A stretch of 64,000 nt of DNA, taken from contig JAWZYV010013270.1 in the NCBI GenBank assembly GCA_038373885.1, positions 124,001 through 188,000 of the forward strand, given 5' to 3'. The stretch's first letter is position 1. The number at the start of each line of letters is the position of its first letter. This DNA comes from Cheiracanthium punctorium. Lineage: Eukaryota > Arthropoda > Arachnida > Araneae > Cheiracanthiidae. A model generated the notes under the pieces. The model worked only from the letters and a program-made list of their open reading frames with translations. It was not told the DNA's origin and searched no databases. The position numbers and the translations under genes are program-made. Positions 22,967 to 35,352 of this stretch are shown here, piece after piece.

Positions 22967-22998
22967 GTTTCGGGAGAAACATGTTCGCCCTTCATCTG
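22967..22998 (-). ncRNA. Second hammerhead-like motif
   Basis: The reverse strand reads CAGATGAAGGG, a 13 nt loop, then CCCGAAAC: a GGG/CCC helix II between core boxes. The first box is CAGATGA, not CTGATGA, so it would be inactive as it stands. It lies about 500 bp from the other motif, in the same orientation, beside the mariner relic. Confidence 0.25.
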
Positions 22999-23040
22999 TT
23001 GGAAGTCCACACACAGTCACTACCTAAGAGCAGGGCATAA

Positions 23041-23289
23041 TCATACACAACCAACAACCATGGCATCCATGTTGTCTGGAATCACTACTGATTTTGGTCG
23101 TTCTTCACGCGATTCATCACTGACGGACGCACGACCACTGCGAAATTCTGCAAGCCAATTGTAAACGGTCTTTTCTGATGGTGCGTCATTATCAAAAGTT
23201 TCACGACGTGATACTAAGCATTCTTGTCGAGTGAGGCCTTTCTTAAAATCATAAAAAATCATCCAACAGAAACCTCCACGAGTTTCCAT
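23041..23289 (-). pseudogene. mariner transposase, N-terminal relic
   Basis: Mariner transposases bind terminal repeats through an N-terminal paired helix-turn-helix region and catalyse cut-and-paste transposition with a DD34D domain. This 82-codon open frame starts at ATG (23289, reverse strand). After a short N-terminus it shows YDFKKGLT near residue 13, the CLVSRRETFDNDAPSEKTVY stretch near 24-43 and NWLAEFRSGRASVSDESREE near 44-63, which correspond to the HTH and the FKSGR/SLEDEPREGRP-type region of the family. It stops being mariner-like after the PDNMDAM segment, where the family continues with the linker and catalytic domain. An intact protein has about 345 residues, so roughly three quarters are missing. 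I found no terminal repeats. The truncation coincides with the hammerhead-like sequence on its 3' side. It is not functional as a transposase. Confidence 0.85.
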
Positions 23290-23462
23290 TTCTTTTAATT
23301 TACTGGCTCGTTTAGAACACTCGTGTAAAGAAAATACGCAGACAATTTTTATAATGCCACTGATTCCAAGACAATAAAAATGTGAATTTTACAAATATCC
23401 TGAAGACAAGTTTGAGTAGGGACTCCTATGGGTCGTTTGTAAAAACATAAAAGGGAACCTAC

Positions 23463-23745
23463 GTATGTATGAGTTTAACACAATATTTTTTCAATGACTA
23501 AACTAAAACCAATCAACCAACAAAGAAAAAACACACAATTAATCACGACTATAATTTTCATTCTAAATTATATCAAAAGCAAAATCAGACGTTTATGCTA
23601 TAAGGTTATCTAAATATCCTTAAGCTTACATTCTTCATATGTATGTGTTTTGCACAATATTTTTTCAGTGACTAAACTAAAACCAACCAACCAACAAACA
23701 GAAGACACGCAAGTAATCACGACCATTATTTTTATTATTTTAAAA
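23463..23745 (+). repeat. 174 bp-period tandem duplication
   Basis: CACAATATTTTTTCA-TGACTAAACTAAAACCAA occurs at 23479 and again at 23653. The units share about 100 bp including AATCACGAC. Confidence 0.85.
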
Positions 23746-24194
23746 GAAATGCAAATTGAAAAAAAAAACTTTAAAAACTTTTATTAAATTCGCATTCTAA
23801 AGGGTTACGTAATTCTGAAACCTGGTTCCCATTGTACACGAAACTGCAATGCAGCAATTATAGTATATTACAAAGGCTACAACCGGTCATTTTACAAATT
23901 AAATAACTATCAAGAGGTACTGCATCGTTTTGATCCCAGATCATTTTCTTGAAAATCTTCGACTTACAGAAATTTTGTTCTTATTTAACTACACACATAA
24001 CATGAGCACGTTTTATTAAACGTGGAAGTGTTTTTTGTGCATATTTATCACGCAACACCTCTATTATGTATTTATAGCTGTGGAATAAAAATGATATAAA
24101 AATCGGTCTTTCTGTAAGAAGTCTGAAAAACAAAGGATGAAAAGGAAAAATAAATATTCATTATACTGCTCAAAACATCTGGAATGTGTATATA

Positions 24195-25370
24195 ACTTGC
24201 ATGTTTTAATACTTATAAAGAAACTTATGTTTTATGCATCGAGACTTCAACCCAAAGAAACATAAAACATGAATTTAAAAAAAACTACAAATAAAAAAAA
24301 AACCCTACAAAGCTTTTGTTTTATTAGGGTGAGATGGGGTAAGTGGGCCAGAAGAGGCAGTGTGTGCGCATAAATAGATATTTTATCCAATTATGAAGTA
24401 TGGACGCTTCAGAAGCTTATTTCTTGTGTTCCCATTCAAATGTTCTTAAGGAAAAGTAGACATTGTTCATAAAGGGATTATTTTAGCCTTTTATATTGTT
24501 TAACAGTATGGTTAAGCATGAAAATAGAATTTTTTGTGAGAAATCAAGAAAGTCATTTCGACATGGGTGGGTATTGTATGCTATTAAACACCATTAAAAC
24601 AAAATATATTTCCTAGAGTTTTTTAAAACAAAGATGGTGAGGGTGTATATGAATTTGAATGTAAATATTTAATGCTAGAGTGAAAAAAATGTTTACTTTC
24701 GAAATTTTTGTACGACCGCTGAAACGCGATTATTAGAAATGATTTTTCCTCTTCGAGAGCTATTGAAAATTGATTTAAGTCAGCATATATTTATCTTCAT
24801 ATCTCTGAAACTTTTTAGGATATAATTCTCAAATTTTGCACATCTTCTCATTAGTCTATGAGGTATATTTTATTAACTGGGAATTTGTTTTGTACTGGGG
24901 GGGGGGTTCGTTTACAAATTTAAAATATGTTACTTTTTTGAAAATTAAAGAGAGGAATATTTTTCTTGTTGCGTGTTTTAATACTTAAAAAGGAACTCTG
25001 TTTTATGCATCGAGTCTTTTCTTTAAACCAAAAAAAGACAAAACATGATAAATAAAAAGAAATCTGAACGTTGTACAAAATCTAACTATACACAACATGA
25101 ATGCATACAAATAGTATTTTATTAAATTATAAAGTATCAAAACTTCCGAAGCAGTGTATTTCTATTGTTCCGATTCGAGAAATTTAGATATTGTTTATAA
25201 ATCGATTATTTCAGAGTTTCACATTGTTTCATTGTATGTTTAAGCATAAAATGGAATTTTTTGTGAGCCATCAAGAAAGTCATTTCAACAAGCGTGTGTA
25301 TTATATGCTGTTAAACATCATTAAAACTAAATATATTTTCTACAGTTTTGTTAGTGAGCTTTACCGTATC
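24195..25370 (+). repeat. About 770 bp tandem duplication
   Basis: The blocks 24195-24310 and 24360-24630 recur in the same order at about 24965-25080 and 25100-25350. Shared words are TTTTATGCATCGAG, TGTGAGnnATCAAGAAAGTC and TTAAACAnCATTAAAAC. The intervening text has diverged. A 9-base G run is at 24898-24906. No gene seen. Confidence 0.75.
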
Positions 25371-25424
25371 AGCGAAATGTAACAGAAATTAAATGAATAA
25401 ATTTAACTATATTTAATGAATAAA

Positions 25425-27172
25425 TTTAATCCCCAATCTTTTGTTATTTTCATCTTTCTATTTAATTCATCGATAGCAAGTGCATAGCTGAAATTAATTT
25501 TTATGTCATTCTAATTTACGGTTGAAAATCATTCGAAGGAGAAATATTTTTGTTAGCTGGCTTGCATCATTTCCTTGCATCAGCATAAGATTATATTTTC
25601 AAGTAATTTTCTTTCTTCCTTTATTTGCGTAAGAGAAGATTTGCGTAAGCGAAGAATTATTTGCGTAAGCGAAGATTATTTGCGTAAGCGAAGAATTTTC
25701 ATCAAGAAAATACACACCAGTAGAAAAATTGAAAGGCACATAACTATTTAAAAATTATGATGTTGAAACAGAATAACTCCTCTTTATAACTGCAGGAAAA
25801 TTTCCTGTGAGAAACAGTAAAACTAGAACAATGTAGAAGTATAAGCAAATATAAACAGATAAAATATTGTTATTCGTCTAGTGTAAATTCATCTTTATTT
25901 CTTTTGACCGCGTATTCACATTTTACTTAAGTTTGTGAATCAACTTTGAATTCCATATATGTATTCTAAAAATCAATATTTTTACCTAACTATGGAAAAC
26001 AATATACTTTTAAGCGATACCAAATTCTTGCATGCGTCATGTTTCTACAGATAAATACATCAGGGGTATGAACCACAGTTAATCGAAACAAGCTCTTGAA
26101 CAAAGCACGAGAAATCAATTTGTGTTTTATTTCAGGATCTTTAAGAACAGTATCAAGTTCAAGCATTGAAAATCGATATTTAATGTATGAAGCAGGTTAT
26201 AAAAAGGAAGAAAATTATTTGGAAACATAATTTATTGCTGATTCAAGGAAATGATACAAAGCAGCTAATAAAAAAATATTTCTCATTCAAATTATTTTCA
26301 GCCCTAAATTAGAACAGTATGAAAAGAATTTCAGCTGTGCATTTGCATTAATGAATTAAATATATAGATGATAGTGGCAGAAGAGAGAGATATGAAAAAG
26401 GAAAATGAGGGTGAGGGTGGGAGACAGATAACTATTTAGTTCATTATCAACGTTTCATTAAGAGAAGCATGAAATGAACAAGACATATTTACAGTATTTT
26501 GTTCACCTTTCTAGTTTGTGTAAGTTTCACTTCAAGCCTTCAATTGTACTGCATTGTGTATTATGGCAAAGCTACTTGAAGGCTATCTGCTTAAGGAGGC
26601 AGATATCCCTAGAGCTGATTTATACCAACTTTCAATTGTTTTTTTTTTCAATTTTATCTGAGTATGTCATACTTTCATATGAATTTGCATCAACTTCCTC
26701 TATCCCTAAGCTTTTATCATTGTCATCTCTATATTTAATTCATCGATAGCAAATGCATAACTGAAATTAATTTTTATGTCGTTCTAATTTAGGGTTGAAA
26801 ATCATTCGAATGATAAAAAAATGTTGTCAGTTGGTTTGTATCATTTCCTAATTCAGTAGTAAATTATATTTTCAAGTAATTTTCTTTCTTATTTTATTGT
26901 TAGCTTTATATATTAAATGTCAGTTTTCAATGCTTGAACTTGATAATGTACTCAGACATCCTGAAGAATTGATTTTTTCGTGAGTTTTACAGGAACATGT
27001 TTTGATTAACTGCTGTTTGCAAGTGTATCCCCAAAACATTTATCTTAAGTAACATGATACTATAAAGAATTTGGCATTACCTAAAAGTATATCGTTTTCC
27101 ATAGCCGCTAAAAGTATTGATTTTCATAATAAATATATTGGACGTAGAATTCAAAGTCGATTTTCAAACTTG
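25425..27172. repeat. Composite of direct and inverted duplications
   Basis: The block 25425-25625 recurs directly at 26695-26895 (shared TTTAATTCATCGATAGCAA and ATATTTTCAAGTAATTTTC). The block 25928-26172 is matched in reverse by 26910-27172 (shared TATCAAGTTCAAGCATTGAA). So each direct unit is followed by one arm of the inverted repeat. No transposon ends were identified. Confidence 0.75.
25621..25695 (+). repeat. 19-20 bp minisatellite
   Basis: Four units of TTATTTGCGTAAGCGAAGAA or close variants, directly after the first direct-repeat block. The 26.9 kb counterpart lacks the array. Confidence 0.9.
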
Positions 27173-29085
27173 AGAGAGTGGGTGCCATTCGATTGAAAGA
27201 GGTGTCAGTACTGCATATATTTGATAAAAATCCTTAAAATGTCATGCCTACATTTCAAGTATTGAATAATGTCATTTTATTTCTAAGACTTTTTAACTGT
27301 AAAATCCTTAGTTTGTGACCAAATTCGAAATAAATGAACAATTTTAGACGAAGTATTTTAGAATATATCTTTACCTGATATCAAAAACTCTTTTAAATAT
27401 AATTTTTACAGTTACTTTTGTATGAACATTTTTATTTATAAATGAGAACAAAACTGATGATGAAGCAATATGTGGTACATTAAATGAATACACTGTTATC
27501 CCCTCGAGAATCATGCAAGTGCTGAAAATAGAATTGCTAGACTATGGGCGATTGCAATAGGAAATTTTATACTGCCTCTTACTATGATAAAATTATGGGG
27601 CATACTTTAAATATCTATAAGAAAGGAGCACACGCCAAATTAAGCTCCTTTTTTTTGTTGTTTATGTTCAATTCTTCAACCATCTTACATTTCTGAGTGT
27701 TATTCTAAAGCGTGCTTGTGCATTATAACTGTTGATTTATTTTTTTGCTTAGTTGTTGTTATTATTATTATTATATCAAAAAAATGTTAAAACACCGAAT
27801 TTCATTAAAATATGACCATTAATTCGTGAAATAATCGTCCACATACTGGAGATTATCTTCAATTTGAACACAAGTATAGCACTTTCATTTTTTTCTAAAC
27901 ACGCAAAATAACGATTATAAACCACAATTCAGATAGCATAAATGCAGTAAGAAATTAAGTAAGAATTCAATGCTGGAGAAATAATGTTTGCGTGCAACAA
28001 TTCGCCTCTTTTTTCTTTCTTCTTAGAGCACTTAAAATATCGTCGTAGTTGCATTAAATTCTGTTTCATTTATATTTCATACCTATAAATTTATGTACGC
28101 CCAGTTGAATACTTTTCTTTATGCATTCTAAATTCTTAACTGAAAGGATGAAGTGAATTTTGCATTTAAAAGGCTAAAGAACAAAAGAAAATGTATTTTA
28201 AGAAATTCGATTTCTAGAAAGGGGAAAAGCATATATCACAGTAAATGGCACACATGCACTTGCATTACTCTTTTTGCCTCAAATGATTTAATATAATAAT
28301 TTAGGTACTGCTTCGAGCTTTAAAATGTATGCTAAATATAAAAAAAGAATATAAAAATTTTATTCTGAAAGGTATTAGAAATTAAGATTAACTTTAAAAT
28401 TTCTATACTTTGTTTTGATTTATAATACTTCTTCTTTAAACTATGTTACACGTTCTGAGAATGAAAATTTATCACCTCAGCATTCGTATAGATTTATTGT
28501 TATTTCCCTGAATGGCTTTGATACTTCTGTATCTGTTCATAGTAGTACAATTTTTTCTTCAAGTATTGGAGAACTGAAATGACAATCAAACAAAATTGGA
28601 GGTAAACATTCAAGTATTGATTCAAGCACTGCTATTTTAATTATTCAAATACTATTATTTAATATTATTTATATTAACTGCTATTGTAATTATTCAAGTA
28701 CTGCTATTTTAAAAGCTATTCTAGTTTATAAATGTTTTAGTTCTCAACATTTCCATCTTATTTAAGAAAGAACAATCTGACTTATAGAAAAAAATAAATT
28801 AGAAGAAGAAGAAAGTTTCAATAACAGCAAGAACAAAATAATACCCTATTATGATAATTCGATAACCTGTAACTTTAAAGCACTATATTTCAATTTTATA
28901 AACGGCACTGAAATTATTAAACTCGTCAAAACTGAAATTGTGCATTAATAAAAATGTCGAGAGTCAGAGGTAGTTAAAGTTTGTGTCTAATGTGATAAAA
29001 TGCATTTTATCACTTATTGTTTTAAAAAAAAGTATTTATAAATCAAAGCTCTAATGAAGTAAGGAAGTTAGGCAATCATGACTCC
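27173..29085. other. AT-rich non-coding DNA
   Basis: No gene seen. Imperfect repeats of ATTCAAGTACTGCTATTTTA occur at about 28610-28720. Confidence 0.5.
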
Positions 29086-29420
29086 TGTAATCATAACCTT
29101 GCGAGTCCCTTAATTGCTTCGCTTACGAAGTTCCCATTAAGCCGCCAGAGCTACAAATTTCAAATAAGGATATCATAACTATCTCCCCGTTACCGCAAAC
29201 GCCTTCAGGCAGGGGAAGCAGTTAGCATTAAGCGAATGGATATCACGAAAGTTCTCCTTCCCAATTAAAGAGGATTTTATATATTTCTCCCAGGTGACTC
29301 TGCATACCCACTCTGGCTCGAGCCAGCCAATTAAAATGACTACTCACTCGTGCTTTGTCTTTTGCGGGTCTTCCTTCAAGAGGTACTTTAATTAAAATAT
29401 GTGTGCCCTTCTCTCAAAAC
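29086..29420. other. Complex-sequence block, possible conserved non-coding element
   Basis: About 335 bp of balanced, high-complexity sequence stands out from its AT-rich flanks. It carries repeated TTAATT and ATTAA homeodomain-type words and short palindromes (CTTCGCTTACGAAG, GGCTCGAGCC). No open frame of useful length crosses it. The regulatory reading is inference from texture alone. Confidence 0.35.
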
Positions 29421-29869
29421 CTTGCGGTTGAAATAGTTTAGAAATGAAAACATTGAAAGAACTACTGTAGAGAGTGCGATTATTGAGTTCTCTGATATTT
29501 GATTGGATTTTTAAAACGTTACTGGATTTCTTAAATTGCATTGGAAAATCATCGGTAATTATAGTAAGAAAGTCGGGATTATGTTATGTGACCGTTTGCA
29601 ATTATGTTGGTAAAACGTAAGTTTATTTTATAAACTACGTATCAACCAATCGCATCTGTAAAATCACTAAATTATACTGACACAGCAATAAATAAATCAA
29701 TAAATAAAAATATTGTAAAACTGTAACTAATATCTACAACTATTTTATAACCCTCAATGTTTAGTTTAATTTTGGCCTAACGTGTTAAGCTCATGTTATT
29801 CTAATTTTTTGAGACTACCGTTTGCCCCAATCTAACCATGTTTTGACTTGGATTGTTTTTTTCCCATCT

Positions 29870-29995
29870 AAATGCCAGGTCAGCTGGCTACTATAGGCTT
29901 GTGTACTATGAGGGCCGGAAATATTGGTCATTTCATTACTGGACAGCCCAATAGGTAGGCAAACAATGCCCTCTATGAGGGGTCCACTACATTTT
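29870..29995 (-). repeat. Weak SINE family S2 trace
   Basis: The text AATAGGTAGGCAAACAATGC followed by CCTCTATGAGGGG resembles the S2 body at 30.6 and 41.9 kb on the reverse strand. It is highly diverged. Confidence 0.35.
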
Positions 29996-30002
29996 TAACA
30001 AT

Positions 30003-30225
30003 TTCCATATGAGAAACGTAGAACGTGGATTGGAACTCCCAGAGGTATTGTTTGAACGTACAGGACATCGAGACTCGACAGATTTTACGTGCACTAGCTC
30101 CTTTTGGACTACACAGTCTAAGTTGATAATGTCGGGACAGAGGTTCACTATCTCAAGCACTAGCCAACTTCCCAAGCGCTACTGCTTCACTCTGGGTGTT
30201 CTAATGGGAACTGAAGTTTACCGAC
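30003..30225 (-). repeat. Dispersed repeat family A, copy 3
   Basis: On the reverse strand, TAAGAACACCCAGAGTGAAG, GTGCACGTAAAATCTGTC and GTTCAAACAATACCTCTGGG follow in family order. It is shorter and more diverged than copies 1 and 5. Confidence 0.7.
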
Positions 30226-30535
30226 GGATTCACTGCCTTTCTTGGCTTGGATTGTTGCATGATTGTTATTCTGGATTTAAATTTTGCTTAGATTTTTCAT
30301 GAAAGTTCATTCATCAGTTTATTTTGACTAATTTGATCATATGGCCTTTGCTGATATGGCTTTGTAAATCTACCACCCTATTACATCAAGGTAAAGTCTC
30401 GAATTCGAGAAGTATCATTTAGTTTCCAAAAACTCTCTAAATTAGAGTGTTAAAAACATAATGATTAAAAATGAAGCAGACATTTTAAATCAAAATGATA
30501 ATAGTTCTAAAATATTTCAAAGCAATTCTTTTTTG

Positions 30536-30690
30536 GATAACGGGTGGACACTTGCCGATTACTCACTCGTCCGGAGGTATAGGCCATCCTTTCATGGGGG
30601 AACCTAATGGGTTGACAACATTACCCCTATGAAGGGGCGGACGAGGTAACACCCTCTTGGTTCTTTAGCCACTACCCACCTGGGTTGCTT
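30536..30690 (-). mobile_element. SINE family S2 body fragment
   Basis: The reverse strand matches the S2 copy at 41855-42078: CCCCTTCATAGGGGTAATG, then CACCC-like and TAATCGGCAAGT words in order. The tRNA-like head is missing or too diverged. Confidence 0.6.
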
Positions 30691-32744
30691 TTTAAAGACA
30701 TGTATTTTAAGCAGTGCAGGTATGTTTTAGTTTTTTGCCTTTTTATCAAAATGTGTTTTTATGATGCTTTGGTACACTTTCTAAAAGTCTGTTTCAGTCA
30801 AACAACTGAAACTTTCTAAAATTATTTAACTAACTTGTTTCTTTAAAAGTACCAAGCATTAGAAGTACCTCAGTGAAAAAATTTAGAAAGTAATGACTTT
30901 TTCAAAGGACGTTTTTAGGTTTTTTTAAATCAAATATTTTTAACTTTATTTCTTTTTAGGCAAAATGAAAATTACTTTTTATTCTCATAGCATGTTTTCT
31001 GATACATTTCCAAATGTTAAGGTGATAAACTCAATAGTTTTTTAAGAACTTTACCAAACAGGCCTACCATTCAAAACATGAATTTTGTGTTATATCTTTA
31101 GAACAGATGGAGCTATAAAAGAGTCCTTGGCTATTCTGCACACTCATTTTGATATACTTTCAGTCATCGTATGAATTTGGAGGTGTTTGTATGGACTCAG
31201 CAGATCTACTATTTGTATTTTAGAGTCACGCTCGACCGTTAACTCCTCGCTAGATCTGTTTTCTTCGTTGTTATAAGATATATTTAATGTTTTACATTTA
31301 ACCATTATATTTTGGAGAAATTTGTGTACTTTCAATGTTAGAAATAAAGACACCATATCTGTCAAGAGGAAAATACCTTGACAGTTAGCAAATGTTTTAA
31401 CTCAAGAAAACGTTGAATAAGGACTCCATACCTGTCTGCAAAGCGATCTAATGCACCAAGCGTTGCGAAGCAACCTTTTCTTTTATAAATAAGTATTCTT
31501 TAAAGTAAATGTACCTAATAACCCTTCACTAACTATATCATAATTCTGATAGTTACATTCTTGAATACTGACATCTTAAAATTGTATCTGATAATGCTTG
31601 CGACCTTTCAAGTTGATATATAGGGCGCGGCTATTAGTTAAATGTTATAACTTTAAAGATAAGTATTATAATGAAAAGATAAGGTGTATTCATTTATCCT
31701 TTGAAATACGGTAATAGACCAAACGTACTAAACGAAATAAATGCTAATTTATCAAATAAGAAATTGTAGGTATTTCACAGTAGAAAAACGAAAGAAAAGA
31801 AGATTTAGATTCAACACACATGTTTTATTAAGATAATGAAAAAAAAATCTTGCACGCAATTTGGTCATTAAACGGAAAAAGTAAATTAGTGTTGCTTAAG
31901 TTTCTTAAAGTTTAGAATCAATCTTCGAAATTGCTAAACGTTAAATTTTGAAATTACGCTTATAAATTACAAAAAGAAAATTTTAAAAATAGTTATCATC
32001 ATTTCATATTAATAAGTGGCAGAAAAACTAACTAAATCCGTGTTTTTTTCCATAAATGGTAAGCAAACGCTGCACGTAATGAAACCGAGAAGCGGTTTAC
32101 ATAGTCTTAACAGAGATAGATAAATTACAACTTAATGCTTTCACATAATTTTATATATTTTCCCTTCAGTTCATGTGTTCCCTATAATACAATAATAGAT
32201 TATGTTGACAGCATTGTCATAATCAAATACTCTTAGAAAATCATTCACATTTAAATTCCGAAATAACGCACTTCTTACACACCAAATCTCATAATTTAGA
32301 AAAAAAAAGTACATTTTTGATGGTTAACTGGTAATAAGATGGATTACAAAATCGGAAAAGTAACTAATTAAAGTCGAAAAGTACCTTTTAATGTGTTATT
32401 TTACAAAGCTAAGTATTTATATCTTTAAACACCAGCTTTTCCTTGTTGAGTATTCCCGATCATAATATGAATGATAACATTTAAATGCTTACTATTTAAA
32501 TTCATTTTATGGTTTCATGTTTGAATATATTTTTTAATATGAAATAATGAGTCAGTTTGTTACATGAAAAGTCAGTCTGCAAATGAATGCAATTATTGAG
32601 ATAAAAAATCATACAGATTAAAGTTCCAAGTTGCTGGGGGAGGGGGTGTTGAAATGTTTATATAAGAAGCGCTTCACTCCCCTCCCTTTAAAAGAATTCT
32701 TTTTCTGCAATAAAGAACTTACTTATATAAGGACAGGAGCCCCT
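30691..32744. other. AT-rich non-coding DNA
   Basis: No gene recognised. The word GTGTTATTTTACAAAG with a nearby TTTAAACACCAG (32392-32450) is a partial copy of the hairpin family at 6.6 kb. Confidence 0.5.
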
Positions 32745-33100
32745 CAGTAACAGGGAGTTGAATTCCGTTCCCATAAGATCACGGCAAGATAAGCAGCATC
32801 CGACTTGATCAGTGTTTGGGAGGGTCCACTCCCTCTCGGCTGAACTGCTGTGGGACCGTGTAGCCTAATGGGAGCTCGTGCACGTAAAATCCGTCGTGGC
32901 TCCAATGTCCTCCATGTTGAACGCTACCTCTGGGGATGCCGATTTCAGGGGGTTAGTCTTCCTCTGGAATCAGTTTAAGACAAGGGGCCCCGGTCTAAAG
33001 TCGGACGTCCTCCCACTGAGGTCCACTGAAAATGAAAAGAACCCAGGGGGGATCTGGCACAGCATGCGATTGCCAGGGGCCATAAGCTAGAACAGAGCAG
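32745..33100 (+). repeat. Dispersed repeat family A, copy 4
   Basis: It runs from CAGGGAGTTGAATTCCGTTC through GCACGTAAAATCCGTCGTGG and AAAGTCGGACGTCCTCCCAC to AGCATGCGATTGCCAGGGG. It has the same 3' subtype as copies 1 and 5. Confidence 0.85.
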
Positions 33101-33885
33101 GCGATAAGATCTTTCCAGAAAGTCATCATCCTTCTTATTCGAGAGTTGGATGTAAAAAGTGGGCATTCGGCTAAAATGAGCGTTGTGTAAAAGACTGAGG
33201 GAGGTGTGCAGATTCCCCCCCCCCCAAACCTACATACGTCTATGTGGGCAGCATAAAATTGATTTCTTCAACTAGGATATTAATAAACATTTAAGAGTTA
33301 TTTTTATTCAAAAGTACGTTTCAGCATAGTACAGCTCACTCTAAAACATTTGTGCTGAGATTCTCTTTATTTTACCCTCCTCAGATTGCCCAAGCCATCT
33401 CTCTGGACTCTTTCCGGATCAGTGATTCGCAAACTAGATCTCCAGAAAACATAGAGATGCAGTGATTGTTTTTGAATGCGTACTTCAAATTCCAGTCAGT
33501 GTTTGAAAAAGAGGAATATATCCATTAAGACTGCTTCCATAAGAAAAATGGACACGATAAAAACAGTCTTACGTTTTATGATTTCGATGGGAGTATGTTT
33601 TTTTTTTATGGATCGTTCCAGTTATTTTCCAATCCCTTTCATAAGCTAGAAACGAAGGATTGTATTGTCTTAAAGAAACTTCGATAGAATGGATTCTGAA
33701 AATCTCTGCAATTGTATACTTTGGGTTTGAAAAATCACAAATTTAAGAAATGTTCATAGAAATTTTTTTATGCTATAGAAAATACTAAATCTACAAATTT
33801 AGTGCTTCACATGTTTACTGTTATTATTATCAGTGGGAAGTAGAAAAAAATCTGGGGAAGTAAAGTCGAGTACAGAAAATTTGTC
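33101..33885. other. Non-coding DNA
   Basis: A C run lies at about 33216-33226. Nothing else recognised. Confidence 0.5.
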
Positions 33886-34298
33886 GTAACCCTTTGAAGC
33901 ACAACCATTTCCCAATGCTTAAAAAAAGCCAGCCGTTGCCATCGCTCGTTTGAACTACCAGACACATGGCGGTCGATCCAATTGTTCATCGGCTGGCTGT
34001 GTGCGCGCACAGCTATTGGGCAGTCCATCCGAACGTTCCTCTATATCAATGTTTTTTCATCGTACTCTTCCAGTTTTCAGTAGATGCCAGTGCTGTTAAA
34101 AATAATCCTGACAGTTTTACAAATAATAATCGACAACGTTTGCGGGTAATGATGGGCTAAAAAGTAAAGGATTCTGGTATAACTATGTCGCACTCTAGTA
34201 TTTTTATAGAAATCCAATTTATTCTTCGCGACTGACAACAGTCAGAACGTCAGAGTTTTGTGTCCCCACGTCAAGGACACCGCGCGTTAAAGGGTTAA
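33886..34298. mobile_element. Family G piggyBac-like MITE, 413 bp copy
   Basis: The left end is GTAACCCTTTGAAGC (TTAA altered to GTAA); the right end, on the other strand, is TTAACCCTTTAACGCGCGGT. The right 170 bp match the start of the 13.3 kb copy, including CTCTGACGTT, GACTGTTG, GGATTTCTATAAAAATA and CAGAATCCTTT. The left 80 bp match its far end and the GTTGCCATCGCTCG palindrome arm. This copy is the unoccupied version of the site hit by the Helentron-like element. Confidence 0.85.
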
Positions 34299-35045
34299 CC
34301 GTTGGCATCTTTGTATTTATCGAAGTCATGCAGTGAAGCGGAATTTTCCAAGGTTTAAAATGTAAAAGAAAAGGCGGAACTTCTCCAACCCAACTTTTAA
34401 CAATTCTCAATGTGTTATTGAGATGAGTTAGTCTTTAACAGTACAAAAATAATGTATTTCCATACGTTCAATTTTAATTAGAGAAGATAATAAGCGACAG
34501 ATACAATCAAATTTTACGATTGAAAAATATTTGTTGATATACAGGTGTACCAAAACCACTCACCTCCTCTTGTACTCCTTAATTATTGATGTACAATAGA
34601 TAATGTATTTGATATAGTTAAATATTGATGTACACGGAGATAAACAACAAATTAGAAAGTTAAGACAGTACATAATTTTATGGTACGTGTAAAAAAGTAC
34701 AGAATTTATGGTACGTAAAAAAAAGTACAAAATTTATGGTACGGTGTAAAATTTTCGAGACATTCATTCTAAATAAATACAGAATTTGATTTTTACACGG
34801 TCCTCCGTACGAAAATGTGACCAGATAGCAAAATCTACCTAAACATTAATTCATTGACGGACAAAATTTCAGTCTTTCATCCTAGAAAGACTATCAGATA
34901 AATGAGTAAGTAGCATTAGTAGATTAATTACGATACCATGGATTAAAGCACAATATACAGAATTAATAATTATTTCGTGAAACTAAACATGGTTGCGGTT
35001 TTCAATCGGCACCTTACAGCCCTCTAAAATATAAGTAGGGCTATG
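34299..35045. other. Non-coding DNA with a short tandem array
   Basis: At 34667-34748 three units of 28-29 bp begin AGTACA (34667, 34696, 34724) and share ATTTATGGTACG. TACAGGTGTACCAAAACC at about 34540 looks like a mariner-type terminal repeat but has no visible partner. Confidence 0.7.
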
Positions 35046-35352
35046 TTAATATGCGAAGCCCGGTGGTACAACGGTTAGTGCATTGCGCTGCCGGTCCGGC
35101 GTTCGATTCCTGGGCTGGGCGAGGTTCACTCAGCCTTTCAACACTTGAGTGAGTGGGTCCATAAGACCTGCTTCCATAAGACCTGCATAGTACCCATCTT
35201 GCTTGGGAGTTGAACACTGGGGGCTTCGCGTCAGGTTGGCCACCCGGCCGAGGCATATGCTTTCGCTCCCTAGAGACCATGGCCGCGAATGCGTGGTTGG
35301 GCAACGCAGGCCTTGGCCGGCAAGTGGGCTGTTGCGCCAATGTTAAACATTT
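35046..35352 (+). mobile_element. tRNA-derived SINE (family S1)
   Basis: The head looks like a tRNA. GCCCGGTGGTACAACGGTTA carries an A box (TGGTACAACGG), GGCGTTCGATTCC is a B box, and GCCC at the start can pair with the GGGC at about 35115-35118. A GC-rich body of about 220 bp follows. RNA polymerase III would use the two boxes; mobilisation would depend on a LINE. I did not see a clear tail or target duplication. Confidence 0.8.

Noticed and set aside
35050..35125. Possible functional tRNA gene
   Set aside because: A and B boxes are present, but a GC-rich SINE body follows and no clean cloverleaf with a normal anticodon arm could be drawn.
35041..35340. 99-codon reverse frame with many Pro and Arg
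   Set aside because: It is the antisense of a tRNA-derived SINE.
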